Shown: piece after piece, positions 1-11,184 of the stretch | How the letters are laid out: every line of letters begins with the position of its first letter | Numbering within the stretch: position 1 is the first letter of the stretch | Source of the DNA: Rhizodiscina lignyota | Lineage: Eukaryota; Ascomycota; Dothideomycetes; Aulographales; Rhizodiscinaceae | NCBI GenBank assembly: GCA_010015805.1 | Contig: ML978124.1 | Location: forward strand, 186,001-250,000 | Reading direction: 5' to 3' | DNA length: 64,000 nucleotides | Position numbers and translations under genes: made by a program | Notes under the pieces: model-generated | Databases searched by the model: none | Told to the model about the DNA's origin: nothing | The model's input: the letters and a program-made list of their open reading frames with translations, nothing else

Positions 1-1703
1 TGAAATCGCCACTTGCTATTCCAACGCCATGGGCGCCGGAGTTTAGCAAGGTATCATCGTTGCTAGATGCCCACATCACTTACACGACGTATTCATTAGC
101 TTCGGAGGCTACTACACGTAATGATGGTCAATATGGTCAAAGCGCGTATGCGGCCTTTTGGGCTAGTCAGAATTGGACATATACAGATAGCCCGCCGTTT
201 ACGACGACTGTTTCCCCAACGCCAGTACCTCGCAGCGAACTTGTCTTCCCGCCACCGCTTCCCGTTGAACCAGTCGACAAGAATGAGACAAATGGATTTA
301 CTTTACCGTCCAACTTCGTCTGGGGTGTTGCGAGCAGCGCTTGGCAAATCGAAGGTGGGCTTCAGTTTGATGGAAGAGGTCCGTCTGTCGAAGACGGCAT
401 CGGCACGAACCCGGGTGAGTGATCTCGAGGAAACATGAATACCCAGAGCTACACTAACCTTTTGCGCAACTCAGGGGCCAATGACTCAAATGTAGACGCG
501 ATGTTCTATTACACTTACAAGCAGGACATAGAACGTCTAGCTGAAATCGGCATTCCATATCTGTGTTTCTCCATCCCATGGACTCGTATAGTCCCATTTG
601 GAGTTAAGGGCTCTCCCATCAATACTCGGGCGCTGGATCATTACGATGATCTCGTTAATGAAGCTATCGCTCATGGCATCACTCCGATCATTACCATATT
701 GCATTATGATCTTCCAGTTTCAGTCCCTTATAGCGATCCGAATTTCAGCGATCACTATCTGTATTACGCCAAGCAGATCATGACACGCTACGGAGATCGT
801 GTTCCGTATTGGGTCTCCATCAATGAACCAAATTTGCAGCCCGTAGACAATTCGCTGACGAACATCCTGGTTGCGCATGCCGATCTGTATGATTGGTACA
901 AGAACGAGCTCGGCGGAACCGGCCAGATCACTATGAAATTCGCCAACAATCTTGCGATCCCACTTGATGCCAACAATCCAGAAGATATCGCGGCATCATT
1001 ACGGTATCAGGACTTCAGCCTTGGCATCATGAATAATCCCTTGTTCCTGGGCGCGCAGATTCCAGATTCCGTTCTAAAGACACCAGGCATCCAGATCGAT
1101 CCAATCTCAAAGGTCAATCTTTCTCATATTCACGGCAAGATCGACTTCTTCAGCTTCGATCCATACAGCTCTCAATATGTGAGCGCGCCTCCGGGGGGCG
1201 TTGAAGCTTGTGCATCAAACTCCAGCAACCCGCTTTGGCCCACATGCGTTGTGACAACCAACGATGCGGCAAATGGATGGCTCATCGGAGACGCCAGCTC
1301 CGTAGGTTACAGCTTCATCGCGTCTCAATATCGACGGGCCCAGTTCAACTATGTCTGGAATACGTTCAAGCCCTCTGGAATATTGGTGGCCGAATTTGGA
1401 TTTCCAACAGAAGGAGACCAGTACAAGGCGCTTGATGCGCAGCGATACGACCTGGAGCGCACGGTATACTATCAGGACTTCTTGACTGAAATGCTAAGGG
1501 CTATACATGAGGATGGCGTCAATGTCATTGGTACGCTGGCTTGGGCTTTCATTGAGACCAATGAGTTTGGGACATTTGACAGCCACTACGGATTGCAGAC
1601 TGTCAATCATACCACATTTGAGCGAACATATAAAAGAAGTGCCTTTGATTATGTAGATTTCTTCCACCAGCACGCTGAGAAGTCTGCGTCGGGCTATGCC
1701 TAA
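1..1703 (+). CDS. Glycoside hydrolase family 1 (beta-glucosidase-like), 5' partial
   Basis: The gene enters from the left edge already in frame (codons begin at base 3), so its start and any signal peptide lie outside the window. An intron at 415-474 (GTGAGT...CAG) joins '...GTNPG' to 'ANDSNVDAM...'; about 546 residues are visible. The (beta/alpha)8 domain begins near 'LPSNFVWGVASSAWQIEGG'. The acid/base glutamate is in 'VSINEPN'. The region of the nucleophile reads 'ILVAEFGFPTEG' rather than the usual I/V-T-E-N-G: the glutamate is kept but its neighbours differ. The C-terminal 'FGTFDSHYGLQTVNHTTFERTYKRS' is typical of GH1. It likely hydrolyses beta-glycosides, probably outside the cell. The first ~95 visible residues are a Pro/Ser/Thr-rich lead. 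The family call is firm; the substrate is unknown, and the altered nucleophile loop makes ordinary cellobiase activity uncertain. Confidence 0.9.
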
Positions 1704-2484
1704 AATTTCAATGTAGACAGCTCCCGCCATAGCTTCAAACCACCGCTTCGGCTCCCTTGTCAGCATGTCGCACTCACAGCATCTTTATTAGAGTCCAAAT
1801 TTTGCTAAAGCTAGGAATTATTGCCGCAGTGGCACGGAGTATAACCCCGAGCATCCACTTCCGATTCTGCTTCATCTGAGGCTCCACTTTCCACTTTAGC
1901 TAAGCGAGGTGGTCGTGTGAGAATTAGATCGCCTATCTAGAGGGTAAGCCTACTAATTCTGGGGCCTGCGCAATTTAACTGGTATAGATGTCTAATCGCC
2001 TTGATTCGTAATTTTTCTAATTCCCTTTTGGAAAATAAATTATTATTCCAACAGAAAGTTACGTTGTGCACCTTTAGCCCCCCTGGAGAACGAGTGCTGC
2101 TAGATATGGCGCAAATAGCATGCTTGTTTTAAGAGTTTAACAAGTGAAATTTACATTCATTCCAGAGGTCTACTAATATGAGTAAGTGATTACTTATCTG
2201 TAACGTCATTTTATACGTATTGGTTGATTGATAAAATTGACAAAGCTAGTTTTGATTCCTAAACAGTTTAGGCATGAAGTGAGAAAGTCCTTTTCAAATA
2301 TCATAACCTGTGCTGACGCATTTTGCTATATAGTGCTGAAAATCCAAAGAGACAAATATCAGACTTCTTGTTTCCTCGTCTCACTTTTCCAGTTGCTGGA
2401 ACGATTGTTGAGCGGTTCGGTCGTGGCTTTGACGCTTCTCTCCCTCCGACCCTCACGAGTCACGTCTGTGCGCTGGTATTAAAA
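1704..2484. other. Intergenic, AT-rich; P450 promoter
   Basis: No supportable coding region. The interval holds the 3' flank of the glycosidase and the presumed promoter of the P450 gene. It is AT-rich around 1990-2230 and shows no repeat I could define. Confidence 0.6.
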
Positions 2485-4360
2485 ATGACGGCGAATTACT
2501 TTCTGGCAATAATAATTGGAGCTTCAGCTGTACTATACATTCTCTGGAGCATTATATCCCCAAAGAAACACGGTGCGCCTCTGCCTCCAGGACCGAGAGG
2601 AAAACCCATCATCGGCAACCTATTTGACTTGCCGTCTCCTGGAGAGCCACAATGGCTCCACTGGTTGCGACATAAAGACCTATATGGTAAGTAAGAGAGT
2701 TCTCGACTGTAGTCGTACGAAAGCTAGTTCAAAGATACTGACTACTAGATAAGGCCCGCTCAGTTCCATCACGGTAATGGGCCAAACATTCATCATTATC
2801 AATGATCGCAACCTCGTCACCGAACTCTTGGAGAAGCGCGCAACAAAGAACTCGTCTCGACCGCAAACTGTATTCGCCATGGAGATGTACGTCTCGACTC
2901 CTGTCATTCGTTGCGTGAATAAGGGTGGCCTCGAATCTAACTTGACGCGGGTAGTGTCGGTTGGGACGAATCACCAGTTGGTCAAGATAACACTGGCCTT
3001 CTCCGAAGTTATCGGAAAGCGATGGCTCGAGTTATTGGATCGCATGCGGCCGTCTCGAAGTTTGATGGTATGCAAGAAGTTGAAATACGCCGGCTATTGT
3101 GGCGGGTGCTTCGAGACCCCGACAATTACGTCAGTCACATTCGAAAGTGAGTGGTCATGATTTGTTGTTCTGAATGCCCTGTTCACTCCTATCACAGAAT
3201 GATGGGTTCCCTTCTGTTAGCACTAAGCCATGGTTATATCGTCGAACCACATGGTGAGGATCCGTTCATGAACCTCGCCGAGTTGGCTATCAATGAATTT
3301 GCGGAGGCAATTACTCCCGGGGAGTGGTTGGTGGATTTTATCCCAGCACGTGAGCATTGATATCAAGCCCGAAATATATGGATATTGACGTACTCATTCC
3401 AATTTCTAGTGAAATATTTACCAGAGTGGTTTCCAGGCGGCGGGTTCAAAAAGACTGCTCGTAGATACGCCAAAACCAGACATGACTTTGTCCACAAGCC
3501 GTTTGCCTTCACAAAGTACCAAATGGCTCACAATCGTCATATCCCATCTCTGGTATCCAGTCTCATCGAACAAGGAGAGGATGACAGAGTGTCAAAATGG
3601 TCATCTGCGGCATTGTATTCGGCCGGGGCGGACTCCACTTCTGCTAGTTTAGAATCTTTCTTTCTTGCGATGATTTTGAATCCAGAAGTGCAGGCTAAAG
3701 GACAAGCGGAGATTGATCGTGTGGTAGGCGATGGCCGACTCCCGGTCTTCTCTGATCGTGATAGTCTTCCGTTTGTCGACGCTATCTCAAAGGAAGTTCT
3801 TCGTTGGCATACACTTGCGCCACTTGCTATACCTCACAAGGCCGACGAAGATGACATAGTGAACGGATATTTCATCCCAAAGGGAGCAATATTACTCCCA
3901 AACTCCTGGTAATGCCGTCTCTTTGCTTCTTTCTAATTTACTTCTCGCTCTGACAGCTTCCGTTAGGGCGATTAATCACGACGAAAAGGTCTATCGTGAG
4001 CCATCCAAATTCGATCCGGACCGGTGGTTGGCCAGCGCAGGTCATGAACCCGAGGCAGACCATGTAAGCTTCGGGTATGGACGACGTATCTGTCCCGGAC
4101 GCTATGTTGCAAGTCGCACGATATTTCTGATCGTTGCACAGTGCCTTGCAGCTTTCAGCATTCGGAAGGCCACTGGGGGGGACGGTCGTGAAATAGAACC
4201 TGAGCTTGGTGTCACTGCAGATCTCATCAGCCATGTGCTGCCATTTTCATGTACGATCACGCCACGCAGTCCAAAATACATCGAACTGGTTAATGCGGTG
4301 GAGCAAGATTATCCATTTCAAAAAAGCGACGCAGAAATATTAGAACATCTCAAGTATTAG
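2485..4360 (+). CDS. Cytochrome P450 monooxygenase, six exons
   Basis: Exons 2485-2686, 2754-2886, 2955-3146, 3198-3349, 3410-3908 and 3967-4360 give 523 residues, normal for a fungal microsomal P450. The N-terminus has one membrane anchor (residues ~5-22) followed by the proline-rich 'PPGPRGKPIIGN'. The I-helix oxygen-binding motif is 'YSAGADSTSAS', the ExxR pair is in 'SKEVLRW', and the haem loop is 'FGYGRRICPGR' with its cysteine ligand. Exon 3 must be read in a different frame from the long open frame that covers it: joined correctly it gives 'VGWDESP...SHIRK', which is typical of the family. The overall pattern recalls the O-methylsterigmatocystin-oxidoreductase-like group of fungal P450s, from memory. 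It should hydroxylate or oxidise a small molecule at the ER. No biosynthetic backbone gene lies nearby, so the substrate cannot be guessed. Confidence 0.93.
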
Positions 4361-6186
4361 CCGAAATTATATCTACCTTTACTGCTATGATTCTTTTCTC
4401 TTGGAACACTCGCCGAAAACGGTGTTGGACAAAGTCTCGTAACGTCCGAGTTTGTGTTCCGGCACTCCAGAAGGGAAATTCTCAGAGTGCAACTATGAGG
4501 CGGCCACCTACGCGCCTTTCGTCGATTGTTGTTCGCAAGAGTGCTATCTTTCGAGGGCAAATCTGTTGTAACTGTGATCGATATTGGCATCAGTCTCAAG
4601 CATACCTTATGGACCATTGACTGTGAAAGCTTCGAAGTAAAGGATCAGATACGAAGTCAAGATGTGACAGAGTAAACAGGTGGAACGATCGGAAGTTGAA
4701 ATTAGCGGTATATCAGCACAGACATGAACCAAATCACAACAGTGCTACGAAGTAAGTGACAGGAAGTCATGCAAACTCGAACACATGAAATTATGAATTT
4801 GACTGCTCGTAGAGTTCTCGTATTCGTAAGTATGTCCCTCTATGGAGATGATCGGTCAAAGTTCTGCTCATGACTCGCCCCTTTTTGTCCGTAAATTCGT
4901 CTTTTGTGGCTGGCCGGTATGGGTGGCGGACAGCCGAAGTCGGCCCGATATTCGGGCACTCACTTCACTCCCTGTGGTTTGAAGGAAGTTCTCGACTATT
5001 TCATCGGTCAATGTAACACCCGTGTATACAACAATTTCCGGGAATAGTGATATGGGCACGGCAACTATCGTCTTCTGAGCAACCTCCGCGGAGTCTAAAC
5101 CTGTGGAACGAAGAACGATGCGTCCACACCGGCATCTTTCCCCTGATATGGAATCTTGCGGAGTAACGTCGTCGAAGCAGAAATGGATGCCCTAAGAACG
5201 GTCACAGTTGCCCACAGCCCACGTCAGAATTGAATCATGGCACCGTCTGACGGAAATAAGCCTTGTGCCTGCAAGGTCTGTGTACGGAATCGAGCCGAGA
5301 ATTGGAGGCAAGCTCCACATTATCCAACTCTAATAAGCTTAAACTAGAATTTAGCTTAGTTATTCGGTTATTTCGACGCCATCGCTTCTCCAATAGGGCT
5401 CCTCAACCGTACAACGGAATCTCGCGCTCTTGATCGGAATCAGTCCGGGGTCATACGTCTAAGGCGGAGCATTCACAGTGCTTAGCAGCCTTAGCTCCTG
5501 AGAGGCCATCCTTTCCCTTCTCTGATCCCATGGTGTACGAAGGCGACTCGAATTCCAACCCTACTAAGCTTTGTGCCACTAACCCAGTGCAGCGAGAGAT
5601 TTCATATCTTGATTAGAGACATGATCGCTCTTGTTCTTCGTAAATATGTTCGACTCTAACTAAACCTGCCTAAGTATCTCGTATTGAAAAGTATCCAGGG
5701 CTAACTCTAAGCAGCGTAAATCCCATAATATCTAGTAGCATTATTATCCCTATCCATATCTACTAGGGATTTCCGGAACGATAGACTCAGCTACTGCGAA
5801 CGACCAACGCTGATCTAAAGTTCCCATTGTTACCGAGAACTTAGGAAGCAACTGGCCCATCCATGCACAATTCCCTATCACTAGCCAGTCTCGTCTCCAA
5901 ACGAGGTTCCCACGACGACAGCCCTATCATAAGCGTCCACTGTATATTCGTGTCCTTCAGGCAATCTCGGGTCGAGGTACTCGCTCTCATCAGCCGCAAT
6001 ACGCCTGGTTCTCTCCGTTAAACCACTCCCGTGCTGGACCATAAGCCATGAAACATGGGAAGATATTTTTGTCTCTTGTACTAAAGTAATTTTTACCTTG
6101 ATATGTTATCATCCGCCTTGGGGCTTATTGTGGCGGCACGGTCAGTCGAAATTGTGACACAGAGTAATCTTTCCGAATTGAGTGAG
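4361..6186. other. Intergenic, 1.8 kb, no gene seen
   Basis: No open frame here looks coding: the 60-90 residue frames have no family features and irregular composition. It contains the P450 3' flank and the distal promoter of the secreted-protein gene at 6378. No repeat or transposon end was recognised. Confidence 0.55.
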
Positions 6187-6377
6187 TATATAAGTCTCAG
6201 AAGACCCGTCTACTCTCACCTCTTCATCACAGAAAAGTAAAACAAATCCAGCAGCAAAATAATTTCCTAGTGTCTATTTCCTTATTTCCTTCTTTCCTTA
6301 TTCCCTTTGTTGTCTTTCTTCTTATTTGAATTTGGATTTTAATTCAGTTTTTGTACCAGCCTAGTATTGAGTTCAAA
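6187..6377 (+). promoter_or_regulatory. TATA box and pyrimidine-rich leader of the secreted-protein gene
   Basis: A good TATA box (TATATAA) lies at 6187-6193, about 185 bases before the start codon. It is followed by a strong C/T-rich stretch near 6268-6325, as is common just upstream of highly expressed fungal genes. The promoter role is inferred from these two elements only. Confidence 0.55.
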
Positions 6378-8399
6378 ATGCTCTACCAGTCTATTTACTC
6401 GACCGTCTCTCTACTGGCGTTGTCCACCATCTTCGACGGTGCTGCGTCAACTCCAGTCAAACTCAGAAAACGTGAGATACTGCCCAATGCAGTTGCATCA
6501 GTCCCCGCTCATCGGGAAATCCCTCCTCTTCATGGTTCGCTCATGAGGGCTGGACATTTGACTGTTCGCGACGCTTTATCCGACGTTGAGCTACTTAATT
6601 CGCACGATTGGCACTGGGGCAGTGATCGTAAGCATCACACAAATCCCTTTCGTTTTTCAAGAGGAGAGCTAACAGTCAGTACAGCCTCCCTGCCAATAGC
6701 TCATGTCATCGGCTCCGTTGATGATGATCGACGTATTCTCTCTATGGATAGCTTCGACAGTCAGCTCAAGTCAACTGATTGTAGCAACGACGGCAATTTG
6801 ATCACATTCAGTTTCAATAACGATCCAATTTTTAAGGCTGCCATGGATTCTTTCAAGTGGGTGAACGAGGAGCCCGGCCGAAGTATCTTCTTGGTTACGG
6901 AGCCTCCAGCGTGTGGCGAGACGAAGCGACAGGCCTACAACGCAACCAATGTGTCTTTTGACTATCCAAACCAAGCTGCTACGTTCTCCGTAAAGAAGAC
7001 GACATGGAAAGATGGTGTTGATACAAAGTTGCGTGTTGAGAGTGCTGGAATCCAGCAGAACGGGCCTTCAAACTCGACCAGCATCATGCAGAGGCGCCAA
7101 TCCAGTAACTCCGGGGCTGCTCCAGCCAATGGCCAATCAGCCAGTACAGACAACACTCCTTCGGGTACAATTCCTAACACCAATGCTACGCGATCTGGAC
7201 AAAACGACTTGGTCTTCTCCACATCCACTGCGACACCAGTAGTCACACTTGAGAACAAATTCTCAAAGAGTTTCAGCAAATCGGTCGGCGACGTACAATT
7301 TGGCTTGAATGTTCATGATTCTGAAATTACTGGCCAACTGGATTTCACCATCTTGGCCGATGCCACTGCCGAGCTGCTGAGCTTCAGCGTGTCCCCTAAC
7401 GGAGTGGGTGCACATCTAAACTTCGAACTGAACGCAACTGCAGCTTTCACAGGTCAGGCATCAGACACGCTCGACCTGTTCACCCTGAGCCTGGAGCCTG
7501 TTGGCATTGACAGTGTTTTCAATGTTGGTCCTCAGCTCAAGCTCGGCGGCCAGTACTCGATTGGTCCCGTTTCTGCCGAACTCGGTCTTGATTTCGGAGT
7601 CAACCTTGATGTTTCCGATAGCGCCGTTGCCACTGTCGACATATTCCATTCTGGAAATGACCAGTTCACGCAGTGGACACCAGTCTTTACTCCAATTGGT
7701 CCGACAATTGATGGCAGTGTTAGTGTGAGCGGAAGCATCAGCCCGGTTCTGACCCTGGATATTGGTGCATCTGCTTTCGGTGAAGGCTTTGAGGTTGGTC
7801 TCGAGTTGACTGCTCCTCAAGTCAACCTCGGTCTTGAGGCAGATGCATCTACCAGCGGCAAGGTCTGTGATGGAAGTGCTGACGGCGACGTTGATGTGAA
7901 AGTCGATATCACTGTCTCAGGAGAGCTTGACTACTTTGGCGGACTCGGTTCCGATAACAGCGAGCCAAACAAGAAGCCCTTGATTTCAGCGACTACGACT
8001 CAGTTGTTCTCAACTTGCGTACCATTTGGAAGTGGTTCTCCAACTGCCTCAGCAACCCCTACCAGCACCGCCAAAGTTATCAGTTGGACTGTGTTTCAAG
8101 CCGATCAGAACTGCCAATCGGGCTCCACAATCCCAGAACAAGCCGGCGAGGGAGACTGCGTTGCACTCAGTGGATCCGTTTCTGCGAACAGCACCGCCCC
8201 GATTCCGCTCGGACCCGGTGTTGGGGCCTCATTCTCGAACGAGAACGGCTGCACGATCCAATTCTTCGCAGATGGCGATTCGAGTTGCTCTGGTGCTCCT
8301 GTTGGAGATGGCCTCAACGACTTCACCAGCAGCATCTGCGTCAACAGCGGCGACTTTTCCACGCCTGTCACTTTCGTAAAGGCGACCAACTGCCCCTGA
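6378..8399 (+). CDS. Large secreted protein of unknown function
   Basis: Intronless, 673 residues from the ATG at 6378 (a TTG 27 bases upstream also extends the frame but is not a credible eukaryotic start). Residues 1-23 form a signal peptide ('MLYQSIYSTVSLLALSTIF...AAS') followed by 'KLRKREI', a possible Kex2-type site. The N-terminal half ends near a Ser/Thr/Asn-rich spacer (residues ~235-285). The second half is beta-rich, with repeated 'LGLDFGVNLDVSDS' and 'PVLTLDIGAS'-like segments, and the tail carries four or more cysteines. I recall many secreted fungal proteins with this two-domain layout annotated only as DUF7029/DUF7223, but I could not check this. It has many N-glycosylation sequons and is likely a wall-associated or extracellular protein. 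No catalytic motif was recognised. Confidence 0.85.
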   Translation: MLYQSIYSTVSLLALSTIFDGAASTPVKLRKREILPNAVASVPAHREIPPLHGSLMRAGHLTVRDALSDVELLNSHDWHWGSDRKHHTNPFRFSRGELTVSTASLPIAHVIGSVDDDRRILSMDSFDSQLKSTDCSNDGNLITFSFNNDPIFKAAMDSFKWVNEEPGRSIFLVTEPPACGETKRQAYNATNVSFDYPNQAATFSVKKTTWKDGVDTKLRVESAGIQQNGPSNSTSIMQRRQSSNSGAAPANGQSASTDNTPSGTIPNTNATRSGQNDLVFSTSTATPVVTLENKFSKSFSKSVGDVQFGLNVHDSEITGQLDFTILADATAELLSFSVSPNGVGAHLNFELNATAAFTGQASDTLDLFTLSLEPVGIDSVFNVGPQLKLGGQYSIGPVSAELGLDFGVNLDVSDSAVATVDIFHSGNDQFTQWTPVFTPIGPTIDGSVSVSGSISPVLTLDIGASAFGEGFEVGLELTAPQVNLGLEADASTSGKVCDGSADGDVDVKVDITVSGELDYFGGLGSDNSEPNKKPLISATTTQLFSTCVPFGSGSPTASATPTSTAKVISWTVFQADQNCQSGSTIPEQAGEGDCVALSGSVSANSTAPIPLGPGVGASFSNENGCTIQFFADGDSSCSGAPVGDGLNDFTSSICVNSGDFSTPVTFVKATNCP

Positions 8400-8756
8400 A
8401 GATTCTAAAGAAGACTGTCGCATCCTTGCTCTTTGTTCGTTTATGGACAACTTTGACTTTGAGACGGTCGACTTGCGCACCATGTAAATATTCTGGAAAT
8501 TCGTTATCTGGGCTGGTTTTGCACATATATTTAATTACGACACTCGCTTGATGCTGCGTTTATCAGGTTTGTTTGATTATTGTTGCTTCAGGATAAACAC
8601 TTAAAATGATGCTATTGTCTTATATCTCACATAGAAACGAAAATATATTGAAGAGCAGAAGCTCTCTTACGTACCAATTCTTGCTCGTATACCAGGGTAC
8701 TGGTGACTTAGTCATATGGTATTAAGTCCATATCTGCGTTTATTTTAGCAGTTCTC
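8400..8756. other. Convergent 3' flanks
   Basis: AT-rich spacer between two genes pointing at each other; presumably both polyadenylation regions. Nothing else seen. Confidence 0.6.
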
Positions 8757-9857
8757 TCAGTAATTGTTCGCGTATGCTCTCTTGTGTCCTACAGAAAAGG
8801 TCACTGAGTGAACATAATTCCTCCGACCAGACAGAGGCTGCTTGGCTCCACTCATACATGTCGCCCTCGCTATCAACGTATGCAATCCTTCTGGAAGACG
8901 CAGTATGACACGAAACTTTTGCCAGCTGTAATCGGTTCTACGCTCGACCTGGGTTCCTTGCCATGTCTTTCCACTATCAAGACTAATCTCCACTGCGGCG
9001 ACAGCATCGCAGCTCCACGACCAGCCTTCGACATGAACTTCTCTTCCAGGCATGACTTCATGAGGCTTTGGCCTCACGATGATGGAGTTCGGTTCAACGT
9101 TCCACACGGGCCGCATCCTTTTTCCGTCTGGATCTGTCGGGTCTAGTTCGTTGTACCACGTGGTAGTATAATGGCTCTTGGATCGTTCAGCTTGCAGTGA
9201 GAGTTTGGAAAGCCACTTTGTTGAATTGGTGCCGAACCATCCAGGTACAAGAAGTCGGGCTGGCCAACCTCGTTCCTTGCTTAGCGGCTCGCCGTTCATT
9301 AGGTAGGCTATGAGAACCTCGTCACTTAGTGCTTTTGATAGGGGAAGGTCTTTTTGATAGCGGTCGGAGGATATGCCCTTGAACGTGCCGTAATCAAGGC
9401 TGTCGGACCAGACGTATTTTGCAGATGGCAATGGTGAGACTCGTGCGAGAAGGTCCCGGAGCGGCATGCCAGTCCATTGTACGTTGCCTACACGCCAGTA
9501 GTTCTTGATTGGAGGGACTCCAGGGGGGCCATAGCATTCATGAAAGGAGGTGACAGTTTTGCAAGGCAGGCTTGTCAATTCTTTAAATGTGAGAGTCAGC
9601 GGCTGCTGAACGAGACCAGTAACGACGAGTCGCCACGCACACAGGTCGACGACAGCCGAGCCCATGTGAATGGTTTGGAACAGATGATCATCATCTGTGA
9701 TGGACGGATGGAGTTCGTGTGGAGGTGGTGGATGCCGGATGTGAAAGCCATGCTCTACTTGAATACATGCCTTTCGTTCAGCGTCGTCATGTTCGTCTTT
9801 GTCAGGGTGAGATGTGCTCATGGTCAAGTCATTATTCCGCCGTGAAGGACTTGGCAA
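8757..9857 (-). CDS. Sulfite-oxidase-like molybdopterin enzyme
   Basis: Single exon, 366 residues from the first ATG (a second in-frame ATG at residue 13 is also possible). The Mo-cofactor domain spans about residues 60-235; the molybdenum cysteine is in 'SFHECYGPPG', and 'LIAYLMNGEPLSKERGWPAR' with 'PGWFGTNSTKWL' are hallmark segments. A Mo-co dimerisation domain follows (about 250-360, 'HVEGWSWSCDAVAAVEISLDSGKTW'). There is no cytochrome b5 haem domain, unlike animal sulfite oxidase, so it resembles the plant-like haem-free form. There is no clear N-terminal targeting sequence. It probably oxidises sulfite or a related substrate. It converges with the secreted-protein gene and diverges from the GMC oxidoreductase across 1.3 kb. 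Confidence 0.9.
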   Translation of the reverse strand: MPSPSRRNNDLTMSTSHPDKDEHDDAERKACIQVEHGFHIRHPPPPHELHPSITDDDHLFQTIHMGSAVVDLCAWRLVVTGLVQQPLTLTFKELTSLPCKTVTSFHECYGPPGVPPIKNYWRVGNVQWTGMPLRDLLARVSPLPSAKYVWSDSLDYGTFKGISSDRYQKDLPLSKALSDEVLIAYLMNGEPLSKERGWPARLLVPGWFGTNSTKWLSKLSLQAERSKSHYTTTWYNELDPTDPDGKRMRPVWNVEPNSIIVRPKPHEVMPGREVHVEGWSWSCDAVAAVEISLDSGKTWQGTQVERRTDYSWQKFRVILRLPEGLHTLIARATCMSGAKQPLSGRRNYVHSVTFSVGHKRAYANNY

Positions 9858-11184
9858 AGGGTGCTACAAGTCGCTGGGGAGATCTTGCTTGCACAACGCG
9901 TCTGTACCTGCGGCAGATTGAGATGTCCATGTTGTTTAGAGGCCCTATGTAAGAGTGTTAGCGGTGATGAAATGGGACGGCCGTTGTCGGCAAACTGGTG
10001 AGGGCAAACTGGTGAGGGGACGCGTTAAGCCTAAAAAGGAAACAGGCCAGTCAAACGAAATTACACCTCTAGAGACCCTTCATGTTTTCCCTTTTCCCTT
10101 GCCTAACGGCCGAGTCTTACCTCTTTTATGGCGAACGGCGTAATTCTTTCAAGGCGGGTTTCAGCCCTCATGGACAGTGTAAATCAATAAGGAGCAGAAC
10201 GGCTAAGCCCAAAATATCCTATGCTGAACAGCCTCACATGGCTTTTCCGCATCTCGCTAACCCTCAACCGTGCTTACTGTCTCAATATAGAAAATGCTGA
10301 ATAGCCTGGCCCTCGTCCTCCCTATAATCGCTCAAGCCCAATCGTGCATCAAAATATCCGTACTAAGACCAAGATGAGGTACTCTCCAAGTCTCTGGGCG
10401 ATCGCATGAGGCTGCTTACGAAGCGTCGTCCGACACTCTCAGAATACGACAGTTAAACAAGCATTTCGAGGCTCGCAATTGGCATGTTCAGATTGATGGC
10501 TGCGGAGCGCTCTCCTAATTTGAGAGATGATTACGACCTGGATGATGGCTTTACTCTTCGCGAGAGATTTCGGTTTCGGATAGATCGATTTCAGCTCTAC
10601 GTCCAGCATTTTCTGACCGACGGGGTGTTCATATTACTTTATAAATCGCTCACAAGACGAAGAACTCTCACTCTTTAACTAGCTTATATTGTGGAATTAC
10701 CAAGACGCTCGTAATTTCGTTACCGTAACTGGACTGGATTCCTGTACTGTCGTCATTCACGCCAATGTTGCTGTCTTGGCCCAAACAAACATGTACGCAA
10801 TTTTTCCTCTCAACTATCATCGCCTCTCATCAAGTGCTCTTTCAATGGACTTCACAGATCGGTTGTACTTCACGTATTGTTCTGTACGTTTTCAAAATAA
10901 GCATGAAGGAGACACTCGGCCTCGCTGAATATTGCTATGTTCCCAATCATTAAGCCTCAATTACTTCCATTGCGTGGTTATCTGCAGTCCAACTCTCAAA
11001 ATCAAGCCTATATCGGCTGCTGATGATATCCCAAGACTTGGCTCGACGGGTGCCAAGATCATTGCATGCTGCCGCTTTGTGTTGTTGCCTTTCCTGAGCG
11101 CATGTATAAATTCCAAGAGATGAATACCGCTCTTTCTCTATAATTCGGAACTGCCAGAACCTCAACTACTCTGTACTAGACAAC
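9858..11184. other. Divergent intergenic region, 1.3 kb
   Basis: Upstream of both the molybdoenzyme (minus) and the GMC oxidoreductase (plus). A 14-base unit (gg caaactggtg ag) is duplicated in tandem at 9989-10016. A weak TATA-like 'tgtataaa' lies near 11103, about 80 bases before the GMC start codon. Short open frames here do not look coding. Confidence 0.55.

Noticed and set aside
6351-6377. Upstream TTG start for the secreted protein
   Set aside because: The extension starts with a non-ATG codon and has no support; the ATG at 6378 begins a proper signal peptide.
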